A stretch of 40,345 nucleotides of DNA from an uncultured Gammaproteobacteria bacterium (lineage in GTDB: Bacteria; Pseudomonadota; Gammaproteobacteria; Ga0077536): assembly GCA_938075585.1 (NCBI GenBank), contig CALJHG010000017.1:1-40345 (forward strand). Direction: 5' to 3'. The number at the start of each line of letters is the position of its first letter. Within the stretch, counting starts at the first letter, position 1. The notes under the pieces were generated by a model that was not told the origin of the DNA, searched no databases, and worked only from the letters and a program-made list of their open reading frames with translations. The position numbers were made by a program, and so were the translations under genes. Positions 1-8,395 of the stretch are shown here, in pieces.

Positions 1-20
1 AGTCTGAATTAAAACATGAA

Positions 21-44
21 GGGAGCACGTCAAAATCTGCTCCC
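21..44 (+). promoter_or_regulatory. stem-loop in hyuA leader
   Basis: A perfect 7-bp inverted repeat, GGGAGCA (21-27) and TGCTCCC (38-44), encloses a 10-nt loop 27 nt before the hyuA ATG. The run of T that follows is short and not directly adjacent. It could be the terminator of a gene left of the window or a 5' leader structure; the sequence does not decide which. Confidence 0.35.
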
Positions 45-70
45 CGTAAATAATTTTGGGGGAAATTTTT

Positions 71-2101
71 ATGACCCGTATCCTAGGAATAGATGTTGGG
101 GGAACATTCACAGACTTTGTTTCTTATGATTCAAAAACCCAAAAGTTGGAAGTTTGGAAAACCTCATCCACACCTGATGATCCAAGCGACGGTATCCTAA
201 ATGGAATGGCGCAAAAAGCATCCGAGCAAGTGGAATATATGCGCTTCGGAACTACGGTTGCAACAAACGCGATACTGGAAAGAAAGGGTTCTAAAGTTGC
301 ATTCGTCACTACTCAAGGTTTCAAAGATGTGCCATTTATTCAACGCGGAAAACGAAAAAGTCACTACGATATTACTTGGATTAAATCTAAGCCGCTCGTT
401 AAAAGAAGAGATTGTTACGAGATCGACGAGCGCATAACTCCCAGAGAAGGAGTTTACAAACCGTTAAACGAGTCGCAAGCACGAACTGTCGCAAAGTCAA
501 TTAACTCCGATCCCAGTATAGAAGCAATCGCTGTATGTTTACTTTGTTCATATGTCTTTCCAGAGCATGAACGTCGGCTCAAGACTATTTTTGAAGAAGA
601 GTGTCCCAATAAACCGGTATCAATCTCTTACGAACTTTTACCTAAGTGGAAAGAACATGAGAGATCGTCAACTACGATCGCTGATGCTTATATCAAGCCC
701 ATCGTATCGCAAAATCTTTTGCAACTTCAAGACCGACTAAAGGAAGCAGGTGATATTAAAAAAGTTGCTGTCATCAAATCGAACGGAGGCGAAACTACAC
801 TTGAAGGAGCGCGGCAATATCCTATTCACTTAAGCCTCTCCGGTCCGACTGGAGGCGTAATCGGGGCAAAATATATTGCGGGCTTATCGGGAGTAGGCAA
901 TTTAGTGACTTTAGATATGGGAGGTACTTCAACTGATGTTTCGACAATAGTTGGTGCACGTGAAAGTTTCACGACGAGCTACGAAATAGAGTTTGGCGTA
1001 CCAATTCAAATTCCTATGCTAGATATCAGAACAATGGGGGCTGGTGGAGGCTCGATAGCGTGGATTGATAAAGGAGGAATGCTGCGTGTGGGTCCTCAGA
1101 GTGCGGGAGCACAACCCGGGCCAGCCTGCTACGATCGCGGTGGTCAAGAGCCCACCGTAACCGATGCAAACGTAGTATTAGGACGCATTAACCCATCTAA
1201 TTTCCTCGGAGGTGAGATGAGTTTAGACGTTGATGCGGCTAAAAAAGCTATTAAAAACGTAGCCGATCAAATTCAAGTTTCCATAGATGAAGCAGCTATC
1301 GGAATTATACAGATTGCCAATAATAACATGGTGGGAGCTTTAAGAATGGTTCTAACCGAGAGAGGGCTAGACCCTCGAGATTTCACGTTGCTTGCTTTTG
1401 GTGGCGCGGGCCCTGTCCACATAACTGATGTAATGCATTCGGCTAGCATCCCCAGTGGAATCGTGCCAAATTTTCCAGGACAATTTTCTGCCTTCGGTTT
1501 TATCATGACTGATGCACGAGTTGATCTAGAACGAACTGCTCCGATGACCTCAAAAGCATTTAATGCAGAACATGCTAGTCGCGTTTTATCTGATCTCGTC
1601 GCTGAGGCGAGACAATCATTATCTACTCAAGGTTATGAGGCAAATCTTGAAATCTATCGTTCACTAGAAATGAGATATTTTGGGCAAAACCATGAATTAG
1701 AAGTTGCGGTGGAATTCGACTCTTTTGATGAGCAAACAATTTTAGACGTGTGGGAACAGTTTCACTCGGTCCATAAAACTCGCTACAACTTTGATATACC
1801 TGGAGAAACTATCGAGCTTATAAGCATTAAAGTGACCGCAGTATCGCTAACGCCAAAGCCAAACTTACTAGAGATTGAAAGATCTATAGGCCCCGCCATA
1901 AGTGAAGGCACTCGCCTCGTCAGGTATGATTCTGGGCATATTGAAACTCCAATATACTCTCGGGAACTCCTCAGAGCGGGAGATAGCTTTAACGGACCGG
2001 CGATCATTGAAGAAGGAGCTTCTGTAACAATAATTCGGCCAGAGTACAACGTGAAGATAGATCTCTATGGAAATATTTTAATCGGCGAAATTGCAACCTA
2101 A
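71..2101 (+). CDS. hyuA: hydantoinase/oxoprolinase A subunit (HyuA family)
   Basis: This is a 676-residue member of the hydantoinase A/oxoprolinase family, which with HyuB makes ATP-dependent enzymes that open hydantoin- or oxoproline-type rings; relatives carboxylate acetone or acetophenone. The N-terminus has the actin-fold phosphate loop GIDVGGTFTD (residues 5-14 or so). A second motif, LDMGGTSTDVS, lies near residue 285, and FGGAGPVH near residue 450. Length fits the family (about 680-700). The frame opens with a TTG at 56, but the ATG at 71 is preferred because GGGGGA (58-63) sits 7 nt before it as ribosome binding site. It is first of three same-strand genes, with a small cysteine protein and HyuB behind it. 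The true substrate cannot be read from sequence; N-methylhydantoin is one option given the sarcosine-dehydrogenase-like gene downstream. Confidence 0.93.
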   Translation: MTRILGIDVGGTFTDFVSYDSKTQKLEVWKTSSTPDDPSDGILNGMAQKASEQVEYMRFGTTVATNAILERKGSKVAFVTTQGFKDVPFIQRGKRKSHYDITWIKSKPLVKRRDCYEIDERITPREGVYKPLNESQARTVAKSINSDPSIEAIAVCLLCSYVFPEHERRLKTIFEEECPNKPVSISYELLPKWKEHERSSTTIADAYIKPIVSQNLLQLQDRLKEAGDIKKVAVIKSNGGETTLEGARQYPIHLSLSGPTGGVIGAKYIAGLSGVGNLVTLDMGGTSTDVSTIVGARESFTTSYEIEFGVPIQIPMLDIRTMGAGGGSIAWIDKGGMLRVGPQSAGAQPGPACYDRGGQEPTVTDANVVLGRINPSNFLGGEMSLDVDAAKKAIKNVADQIQVSIDEAAIGIIQIANNNMVGALRMVLTERGLDPRDFTLLAFGGAGPVHITDVMHSASIPSGIVPNFPGQFSAFGFIMTDARVDLERTAPMTSKAFNAEHASRVLSDLVAEARQSLSTQGYEANLEIYRSLEMRYFGQNHELEVAVEFDSFDEQTILDVWEQFHSVHKTRYNFDIPGETIELISIKVTAVSLTPKPNLLEIERSIGPAISEGTRLVRYDSGHIETPIYSRELLRAGDSFNGPAIIEEGASVTIIRPEYNVKIDLYGNILIGEIAT

Positions 2102-2121
2102 TAATCTGCTAAGGATAGAAC

Positions 2122-2334
2122 ATGAAATTTTCAAACAATGGTTACTATATTGAAAAATATATTAAATGCTCAAATTGTGGAATGCTACTTTACTCAGAAG
2201 GAATACAGTCGAAATCCTCTCCAAAACAAATATTTTGCTCGCAATGGTGCGTAGACTGGTCATCTGCAAAAGCTCAAGGTATAGAACAACCAAAATTACC
2301 TTTCGGACATGAAAAAATACATGAAATTGGCTGA
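2122..2334 (+). CDS. small four-cysteine (zinc-ribbon-like) protein between hyuA and hyuB
   Basis: A 70-residue protein of no family I can name. It has C16-x2-C19 and C39-x3-C43, with the segment FCSQWC; this spacing suggests a treble-clef or zinc-ribbon metal site. A lysine/tyrosine-rich N-terminus precedes the first pair, and there is no signal peptide or membrane segment. It starts 20 nt after hyuA, with AAGGA upstream of the ATG, and stops 45 nt before hyuB, so the three genes should be one transcript. Acetone carboxylases, which are built from HyuA/HyuB-like subunits, carry a small third subunit that binds metal. By analogy this may be an accessory subunit of the Hyu enzyme; that is inference. 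Confidence 0.75.
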   Translation: MKFSNNGYYIEKYIKCSNCGMLLYSEGIQSKSSPKQIFCSQWCVDWSSAKAQGIEQPKLPFGHEKIHEIG

Positions 2335-2379
2335 TAAACTGTTAATGCAATTTACGGATTATTCAAGGAGATATAGTGA

Positions 2380-4068
2380 ATGGACATGATCAACATGAAC
2401 ATAGTCGAATCAGCAATGATCGCTATAGCGCGCGAGATGGGGATAAACGTTCAGAAGACAGCCTATTCGACTATTTTTAGTGAAGGAGAAGACTTTACAT
2501 GCGCTCTGGCTAACCGTAACGGCGAGTTAATCGCAGTCGCCGACTTCTGTCCTTCTCAAATCGGTGGCGTGCCATTGTTAGTACGTTCCATGATAAAAGA
2601 AATACCTCTCTCGGAAATGAGCGAGGGAGATGTAATAATCCATAACGACCCATATCGGGGAGGGCTACATACGCCAGAACATACTGTCTTTAAGCCTATT
2701 TTTGTAGAAAATAAAATAGTCGCCTTCGCTGTGTGCGTTGGGCATTTCGTTGAAGTTGGGGGAATGGTTCCAGGCGGCTTTCCGGGTGAAGCGACAGAGA
2801 TATTCCATGAGGGCTTACGTGTTCCACCTATAAAAATTATTAGGGAGGGTAAAGACGTTCCAGAAGTTTGGAAAATGATGCTGGCTAACGTACGAACTCC
2901 ACGAGGAAACTACGGTGATATGCGGGCATTAATTAGTGCTGTGGATCTGGGTGAAAAAAGACTTAAAAGTCTCATTGAAAAATACGGTGTACAAATCTTC
3001 GAAAGTACGGTCCAAGATCTAATGGACTATTCTGAAAAACGGATGTGCGCTGAGTTGGAAACATTTAAGGACGGTAAATACACGTTTGTTGATAAAGTTG
3101 AAGATGACGGTATTGAAGATAAAGAATATGAAATTCATATTACCGTCTATGTTCAAGGAGGAGAAGTAGTCGTCGACTATACCGGCTCTTCCGAGCAGGC
3201 AAAGGGGCCTATTAACGCTACATTAGGTGTCGCTTGGTCAGCTGCGTTCAACGCGATCTTACATATGACCGATGAAACTATCCCGCTAAATTCTGGATGC
3301 TTCCGGCCTATACGAGTAATAGCACCCGCCGGAACGGTGATGAATGTGGATTATCCAGGCTCGGAAGTGGGAGGAAATACCGAGACACATCCTTTAATTG
3401 TTTCCGCTATATTTGGGGCGATGGTGGATTGCGTCCCAAACCGAGTCATGGCGTCAGAAGGTACCACTCATGGTTGTTTTGTCTTTGGCGGGCACGACGA
3501 GTTAAATGATGAACCTTACGGAGGCTTTGACTTTAGCTATGTTGGTTATGGGGGCAGATCGTTTGCCGATGGGAACGACGCGACCGACTCTATCAATGGA
3601 AACTGTGCAAACACACCGATGGAGGTTTTCGAGACCCGCTTCCCGTGGATCGTCGAAGAATACGCCTTAAGACCTAACTCTGGAGGAACAGGACAATTTC
3701 GAGGTGGACTGAGTAATGTTAAGCAAATGATGTGTACTGGTGAAATGCTCGTCAGCCAGATGACAAATAAACACAAACTTTGTGCATGGGGACTAAAGAA
3801 TGGAGGTGGGGGCGCTCTTGGCGCGACGTTGTACAAAAAAGCAGGTAATGATAAGTGGGAAACTGCCGTCGAAGCTTATGGAAAAGTTAGTCCCAGTAAA
3901 TACTCAAACATCCCGATGAATCCCGGAGATCGTGTGAGAGTTCTTGCACCTGGTGGCGGAGGTTTCGGAGCGCCAGCGGATAGATCACAGGAGGCAGTAA
4001 AGGAAGATGTCCGAGAGGGCTATATCTCTGAAGACCAAGCCAGAAAGATCTACGGCTTCCCGGGGTAA
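2380..4068 (+). CDS. hyuB: hydantoinase/oxoprolinase B subunit (HyuB family)
   Basis: A 562-residue hydantoinase B/oxoprolinase family protein, the partner of HyuA. Family landmarks visible include the N-terminal region around FSEGEDFTCAL (about residues 28-38), HNDPYRGGLHTPEH (about 88-101), and the C-terminal glycine-rich segment APGGGGFGAP (about 526-535). Length is normal for HyuB (about 520-590). The ATG at 2380 has AAGGAG (2365-2370) at a suitable distance. It ends 31 nt before the convergent GFA gene stops. The complex would act in the cytoplasm; ring opening versus carboxylation cannot be settled from sequence. Confidence 0.93.
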   Translation: MDMINMNIVESAMIAIAREMGINVQKTAYSTIFSEGEDFTCALANRNGELIAVADFCPSQIGGVPLLVRSMIKEIPLSEMSEGDVIIHNDPYRGGLHTPEHTVFKPIFVENKIVAFAVCVGHFVEVGGMVPGGFPGEATEIFHEGLRVPPIKIIREGKDVPEVWKMMLANVRTPRGNYGDMRALISAVDLGEKRLKSLIEKYGVQIFESTVQDLMDYSEKRMCAELETFKDGKYTFVDKVEDDGIEDKEYEIHITVYVQGGEVVVDYTGSSEQAKGPINATLGVAWSAAFNAILHMTDETIPLNSGCFRPIRVIAPAGTVMNVDYPGSEVGGNTETHPLIVSAIFGAMVDCVPNRVMASEGTTHGCFVFGGHDELNDEPYGGFDFSYVGYGGRSFADGNDATDSINGNCANTPMEVFETRFPWIVEEYALRPNSGGTGQFRGGLSNVKQMMCTGEMLVSQMTNKHKLCAWGLKNGGGGALGATLYKKAGNDKWETAVEAYGKVSPSKYSNIPMNPGDRVRVLAPGGGGFGAPADRSQEAVKEDVREGYISEDQARKIYGFPG

Positions 4069-4099
4069 CATAAAATGTTACCCTAGCGAATAGCTTGGT

Positions 4100-4516
4100 T
4101 TAATCGAACTCCTCGTATTTAGGTAATCCTCCTGTGATTGAATAGAAAGGGTTCTTGGAGCCTACCCAAATATGTCGCTCCGTTTCAATTGGATGCTGCG
4201 GGTGACCCGTATCTATCGTCCCTGGAGTAAACCAAATTAGATCAGGTTCCCAATCGACGTCTATATAAATATGCGCGCCACATCCTGAACAAAAATGCCG
4301 ATGGACATCGGGAGTCGTTAAGTGAGTGGTCAGGTTCTCTTTCCCCTCCTCTAATAGAAAATATTCCCTTTCTATAGTTGCATAAGTACCAAACATTGAT
4401 GCATGACACTTACGACACATCGAACAGTGACAATGATGTAGCTCCCGACTTGGCGCAAGAAGCGAATAACGAATCTTTCCGCACTGACAGGACCCCGTCG
4501 CTATTTGATCAACCAT
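4100..4516 (-). CDS. GFA-family (CENP-V/GFA domain) zinc protein
   Basis: A 138-residue protein of the glutathione-dependent formaldehyde-activating (GFA) fold. The zinc-ligand signatures are present in order: GSCQCGKIRY near the N-terminus, CHCSMCRK near residue 30, and FCSGCGAH near residue 75. Length is typical. The founding member, Gfa of Paracoccus, was reported to help formaldehyde react with glutathione, but most family members have no proven activity. It is convergent with hyuB and lies next to a dehydrogenase whose family releases formaldehyde equivalents, so a link to C1 metabolism is possible but unproven. Transcription would start in the 4517-4803 gap. Confidence 0.88.
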   Translation of the reverse strand: MVDQIATGSCQCGKIRYSLLAPSRELHHCHCSMCRKCHASMFGTYATIEREYFLLEEGKENLTTHLTTPDVHRHFCSGCGAHIYIDVDWEPDLIWFTPGTIDTGHPQHPIETERHIWVGSKNPFYSITGGLPKYEEFD

Positions 4517-4716
4517 TTCTCCATCCTCGTGTTTATAGCATTCAATTTTGATAATGTTCCTCTAAATCTTAACTCAATTTCTATAAGCGAATAATCTATA
4601 TCCCTTTTACACATAGTTACCCCCCTCAATTATGCTGTGAGATAATCGAGTCTATCAGGTATTATTTAATGGCACCGTAGTTATCGAAGTATTCAGGCAC
4701 CTCAGCACATACCTCT

Positions 4717-4770
4717 GTCTTAGAAGACTCAAAGATGCTAAATTTTGCTTCTCACGAAGCTGATTTTTTA
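4717..4770 (+). promoter_or_regulatory. two short dyads in the leader of the 4804 gene
   Basis: GTCTT-AG-AAGAC (4717-4728) is followed by GCTTC-TCAC-GAAGC (4747-4760) and then TGATTTTTT. The second looks like a small intrinsic terminator or attenuator 34 nt before the start codon. Stems are only 5 bp, so this is weak. The rest of the 4517-4803 gap is AT-rich, and I see no glycine or SAM riboswitch core in it. Confidence 0.25.
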
Positions 4771-4803
4771 AAAATACGATAAATTGCCGGAGATATACTA
4801 ATT

Positions 4804-7257
4804 ATGAACAAAAAACTCCTACCCACAAACGCTCGTGCCATTGTGATAGGAGGCGGTATTATTGGATGTTCGACTGCCTACCATCTCGCTAAGCTCGGTT
4901 GGGAAGATGTAGTTGTTCTTGAGAGAAAAAAAATTACTTCGGGTACCACATGGCATGCGGCAGGCCTTGTCACAACTCTCAGAGATACCGAAAGTCAAAC
5001 TCGTCTTGCCCAATATTCTCTCAAACTGTACGAAGACTTAGAAATCGAGACGGGACAAGCAACTGGGTTCATTAAATGCGGGTCAATACAACTCGCCATG
5101 ACAGAAGAAAAAGTAGAGGAAATGCGTCGCGGCTGCGCTCTGGCTCGCACATTTGGTGTCGAAACCGAAGAAATTTCTCCTCAAAGAGTAAAAGAGTTAT
5201 TCCCGCTAACCTACGTAGATGATTTATTGGCCGGCTTCCACTTCCCAGATGATGGAAGGGTAAATCCCGCAGATGTTGCACAGGCATTGGCAAAGGGAGC
5301 CAGGCAGCGAGGTGTAAAAATTTTTGAAGATACACCCGTAATAGAGTTAATCATAGAAAATGGACGGGCAGTCGGAGTCATCACAGACCAAGGAGAGATG
5401 CGATCTGAAGTGGTCGTGCTGTGTCCTGGCATGTGGGGACGAGAGTTCGGCTTAACAAATGGAATAGACATCCCACTGCAAGCGGCAGAGCATTATTACC
5501 TGATCTCCGAGCCAATCGATCAAGTGCATAATCAGCTGCCTATACTCCGAGATCCAGGGCGAGGAGTATACGCAAGAGAAGAGGCTGGCAAGATACTGCT
5601 AGGATTTTTCGAGCCTGTTGCAGCGCCTTGGGCTACCGACGGTATTCCCAAAGATTTTTGCTTTGATGAAATTGATCCTGATTGGGATCGCATGCTACCT
5701 CATATAGAAAAAGGCATGCAGCGGCTTCCCATTCTCAACGATACAGGTATTCGACAATTTTTTTGCGGCCCCGAATCATTCACTCCTGATCACAACTATT
5801 TGATGGGGAAAATCCCTTATACGAAACAATTATTTGTTGCATGTGGCTTTAATTCTCTTGGGATCTTATCTGGTGGTGGCGCTGGCAATGTAATGGCTCA
5901 ATGGATAAATGACGGCGTTCAGCCGATGGATATCTGGGATGTCGATATAAGAAGAATGCAGCCATGTCAGAACAATAAATCTTTTATAGTCGATCGCACC
6001 ATCGAATCCCTCGGTATCGCCTATAAAATGCACTGGCCCAACAGACAGTGGGAGACTGGGAGAGGTATTAAAAAGTCAGTTCTACATGACCGATTGGATA
6101 AAGTAGGTGCTTGCTTTGGTGAATCTGCTGGCTGGGAACGTCCGAACTGGTATGCATTGCCGGGAGAAATTGCTGAATACAAGTATGATTTTGGCAAGCA
6201 AAATTGGTTCCATAATAATGCGTCAGAACATCAAGCTGTAAGAAATCAGGTAGGAATTTTTGAGCAGTCATCTTTTCAGAAGATTTTAGTGCAGGGCAAA
6301 GATGCGGAAAGAACATTGAACCGTATCGCAACAGCGAACATGTCAGTCGCAAATGGAACGGTTGTATACACACAATTTTTGAACCAAATCGGAGGAGTGG
6401 AAGCTGATCTAACCATCACTCGATTGCAAACTGATGAATACATGATTGTAACTGCAGCATTTACCGCCACTCATGTGAAAGCATGGATCCATGAGCATAC
6501 GGCTGATGACGCTAATTGTGTACTTACCGACATCAGTAGCTCATATGCCATGCTCAACATCCAAGGACCCAATTCGAGATCTCTGCTTGCAAACATCTCC
6601 TCCTCTAATTTCTCAAACGAATACTTCCCATTTGGAACAATGCAACCAATAGAAATCGGATATCAGAACGCGCTAGCTGTACGTATATCATACACAGGTG
6701 AGTTAGGCTGGGAGCTCTATATCCCGACCGAAATGGCAGTCTCGGTATACGACAAAATCATTGAAGAGGGTAAAGTACACGGTCTGAAACACTGTGGATA
6801 TCACACCCTTAATTCTCTACGAATTGAAAAAGCTTATCGCGAATGGGCTCATGATATGGGACCTAGAGAAACCCTACTTGAAGCTGGCCTTTCATTTACA
6901 TGTGCCTGGGACAAAACTGAAAGTTTCATTGGTCAAGAAGCGTTAGTCGCTCAAAAAGCGAGAGGACCAATTAACACTCGACTAGTACAATTTTTGCTGG
7001 AAGATAGTGGCCCGATACTCTCGCACAATGAGTCAATCTTGCGTGATGGAGAACGCATTGGATATACTACGTCGTCGGGATACGCCCACACGTTAGGGGC
7101 CTGCGCTTCTATGGGCTACTTAAAAAATATCGAAGGAATTACTCCTGAATTCTTATCAACGGGAAGCTTTGAGATAGAGCAAGCTAATAGACTGTATAAG
7201 GCTACCGCTTCACTAGTACCAATGTATGACCCAAAAAGTGTAAGAACGCGAAGTTAA
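4804..7257 (+). CDS. dimethylglycine/sarcosine dehydrogenase-like FAD-folate enzyme
   Basis: An 817-residue two-part enzyme. The N-terminal half is a DAO-type FAD oxidoreductase with GGGIIG at residues 16-21, and H51 in the motif TWHAAGL, matching the histidine that carries covalent FAD in dimethylglycine and sarcosine dehydrogenases. The C-terminal half (about 430-810) is a GcvT-like aminomethyltransferase domain with YTGELGWELYIP and LRIEKAYREW, which in this family binds tetrahydrofolate and captures the released one-carbon unit. Length fits DMGDH/SDH (about 810-860). The likely reaction is oxidative N-demethylation of a methylated glycine to give 5,10-methylene-THF; which substrate is not clear. 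It stands alone between a convergent GFA gene and the aldolase gene 191 nt downstream. Confidence 0.9.
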   Translation: MNKKLLPTNARAIVIGGGIIGCSTAYHLAKLGWEDVVVLERKKITSGTTWHAAGLVTTLRDTESQTRLAQYSLKLYEDLEIETGQATGFIKCGSIQLAMTEEKVEEMRRGCALARTFGVETEEISPQRVKELFPLTYVDDLLAGFHFPDDGRVNPADVAQALAKGARQRGVKIFEDTPVIELIIENGRAVGVITDQGEMRSEVVVLCPGMWGREFGLTNGIDIPLQAAEHYYLISEPIDQVHNQLPILRDPGRGVYAREEAGKILLGFFEPVAAPWATDGIPKDFCFDEIDPDWDRMLPHIEKGMQRLPILNDTGIRQFFCGPESFTPDHNYLMGKIPYTKQLFVACGFNSLGILSGGGAGNVMAQWINDGVQPMDIWDVDIRRMQPCQNNKSFIVDRTIESLGIAYKMHWPNRQWETGRGIKKSVLHDRLDKVGACFGESAGWERPNWYALPGEIAEYKYDFGKQNWFHNNASEHQAVRNQVGIFEQSSFQKILVQGKDAERTLNRIATANMSVANGTVVYTQFLNQIGGVEADLTITRLQTDEYMIVTAAFTATHVKAWIHEHTADDANCVLTDISSSYAMLNIQGPNSRSLLANISSSNFSNEYFPFGTMQPIEIGYQNALAVRISYTGELGWELYIPTEMAVSVYDKIIEEGKVHGLKHCGYHTLNSLRIEKAYREWAHDMGPRETLLEAGLSFTCAWDKTESFIGQEALVAQKARGPINTRLVQFLLEDSGPILSHNESILRDGERIGYTTSSGYAHTLGACASMGYLKNIEGITPEFLSTGSFEIEQANRLYKATASLVPMYDPKSVRTRS

Positions 7258-7448
7258 AGTTTTATATCTCGTTAGTAAGACAGATGACGCCAAAATGTAT
7301 GTGTTTTTCTAACACCTTAAATATGATTTTGTTCAACACAACATCAATTAAGGCAGCGTCAACCCATGAATATATGTATCCTTCGGCACATTTTTATTCC
7401 AATTTACGATAGAATATTTTAAAACCATAACTTACAAAGAGAGCCATA

Positions 7449-8342
7449 GTGACTAATTTTGACCAACAACTAAAAAAACTGAGCAGCGAAAACGGATTTA
7501 TTGCAGCACTTGATCAAAGTGGCGGAAGTACACCAAAAACATTGGAGATTTATGGTGTAGGGAACGACGCGTGGTCCACTGAAGAAGAAATGTTTACGGT
7601 TGTCCATAAGATGAGAACTAGAATCATGAAAAGTCCCGCTTTTTCGGGGGAACATATTTTGGCAGCTATCCTTTTTGAAAATACTATGGATAAAAATATT
7701 GACGATATATCAACCCCAGAATATCTCTGGAGTAAAAAGAACGTGGTGCCGATCCTCAAAGTAGATAAAGGTCTTGCTGATGAAGAAAATGGTTGCCAAC
7801 AAATGAAGTCAATACCAGATTTAGATAGCTTATTACTCAAAGCAAAAGCAAAAGGGATCTTTGGGACCAAAATGCGCTCCGTAATTAAAAAGCCAAATCA
7901 AACCGCTATCGTTGGTGTAGTAAAACAACAATTCGAGATAGCTAAAACGATTATTGCAGCAGGACTGATACCGATTATCGAGCCAGAAATCGACATCCAT
8001 AGCGAAGAGAAACTCGCTATAGAGGCAATCCTTAAAAAGGAAATTCAAATTGAATTGGATAAACTAAATGAAAATGAGACGGTCATGCTCAAACTTACAC
8101 TTCCAGAGATAGATAATTTCTACCAAGACTTCACCAATCACTCAAGAGTATTAAAAGTTGTCGCTCTGTCTGGTGGATATCCTCGCGAGGAGGCTAATGG
8201 ACGCCTGAGCCGAAATAATGGCGTAATTGCTAGCTTCAATAGAGCGCTGACGGAAGGACTCACGGTAAATCACTCGGACGACGAATTTAATATGTTATTA
8301 CAAGCATCGGTCGAAAATATTTATTCCGCGTCTATTACTTGA
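7449..8342 (+). CDS. fda: class I fructose-bisphosphate aldolase
   Basis: A 297-residue class I aldolase of the bacterial FdaB type (about 296 residues), which splits fructose-1,6-bisphosphate to dihydroxyacetone phosphate and glyceraldehyde-3-phosphate by Schiff-base chemistry. Conserved blocks are FIAALDQSGGSTPK (17-30), FGTKMRS (138-144), IPIIEPE (174-180) and MLKLTLPE, whose K215 is the expected Schiff-base lysine. The start is GTG at 7449 with AAAGAGAG just upstream. It lies in the accessory region, well away from tkt-gap-pgk at 15.9-20.1 kb, and no class II aldolase is in the window. It could be the main glycolytic/gluconeogenic aldolase or a specialised copy. Confidence 0.93.
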   Translation: MTNFDQQLKKLSSENGFIAALDQSGGSTPKTLEIYGVGNDAWSTEEEMFTVVHKMRTRIMKSPAFSGEHILAAILFENTMDKNIDDISTPEYLWSKKNVVPILKVDKGLADEENGCQQMKSIPDLDSLLLKAKAKGIFGTKMRSVIKKPNQTAIVGVVKQQFEIAKTIIAAGLIPIIEPEIDIHSEEKLAIEAILKKEIQIELDKLNENETVMLKLTLPEIDNFYQDFTNHSRVLKVVALSGGYPREEANGRLSRNNGVIASFNRALTEGLTVNHSDDEFNMLLQASVENIYSASIT

Positions 8343-8395
8343 TCTACGTAAATACTATCAACGTTTGGAACTGCCATAAAAATGGAGAATTATAA

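Noticed and set aside
4517-4803. Glycine riboswitch before the dimethylglycine/sarcosine dehydrogenase-like gene
   Set aside because: The tandem glycine aptamer core could not be found; only short hairpins are present.
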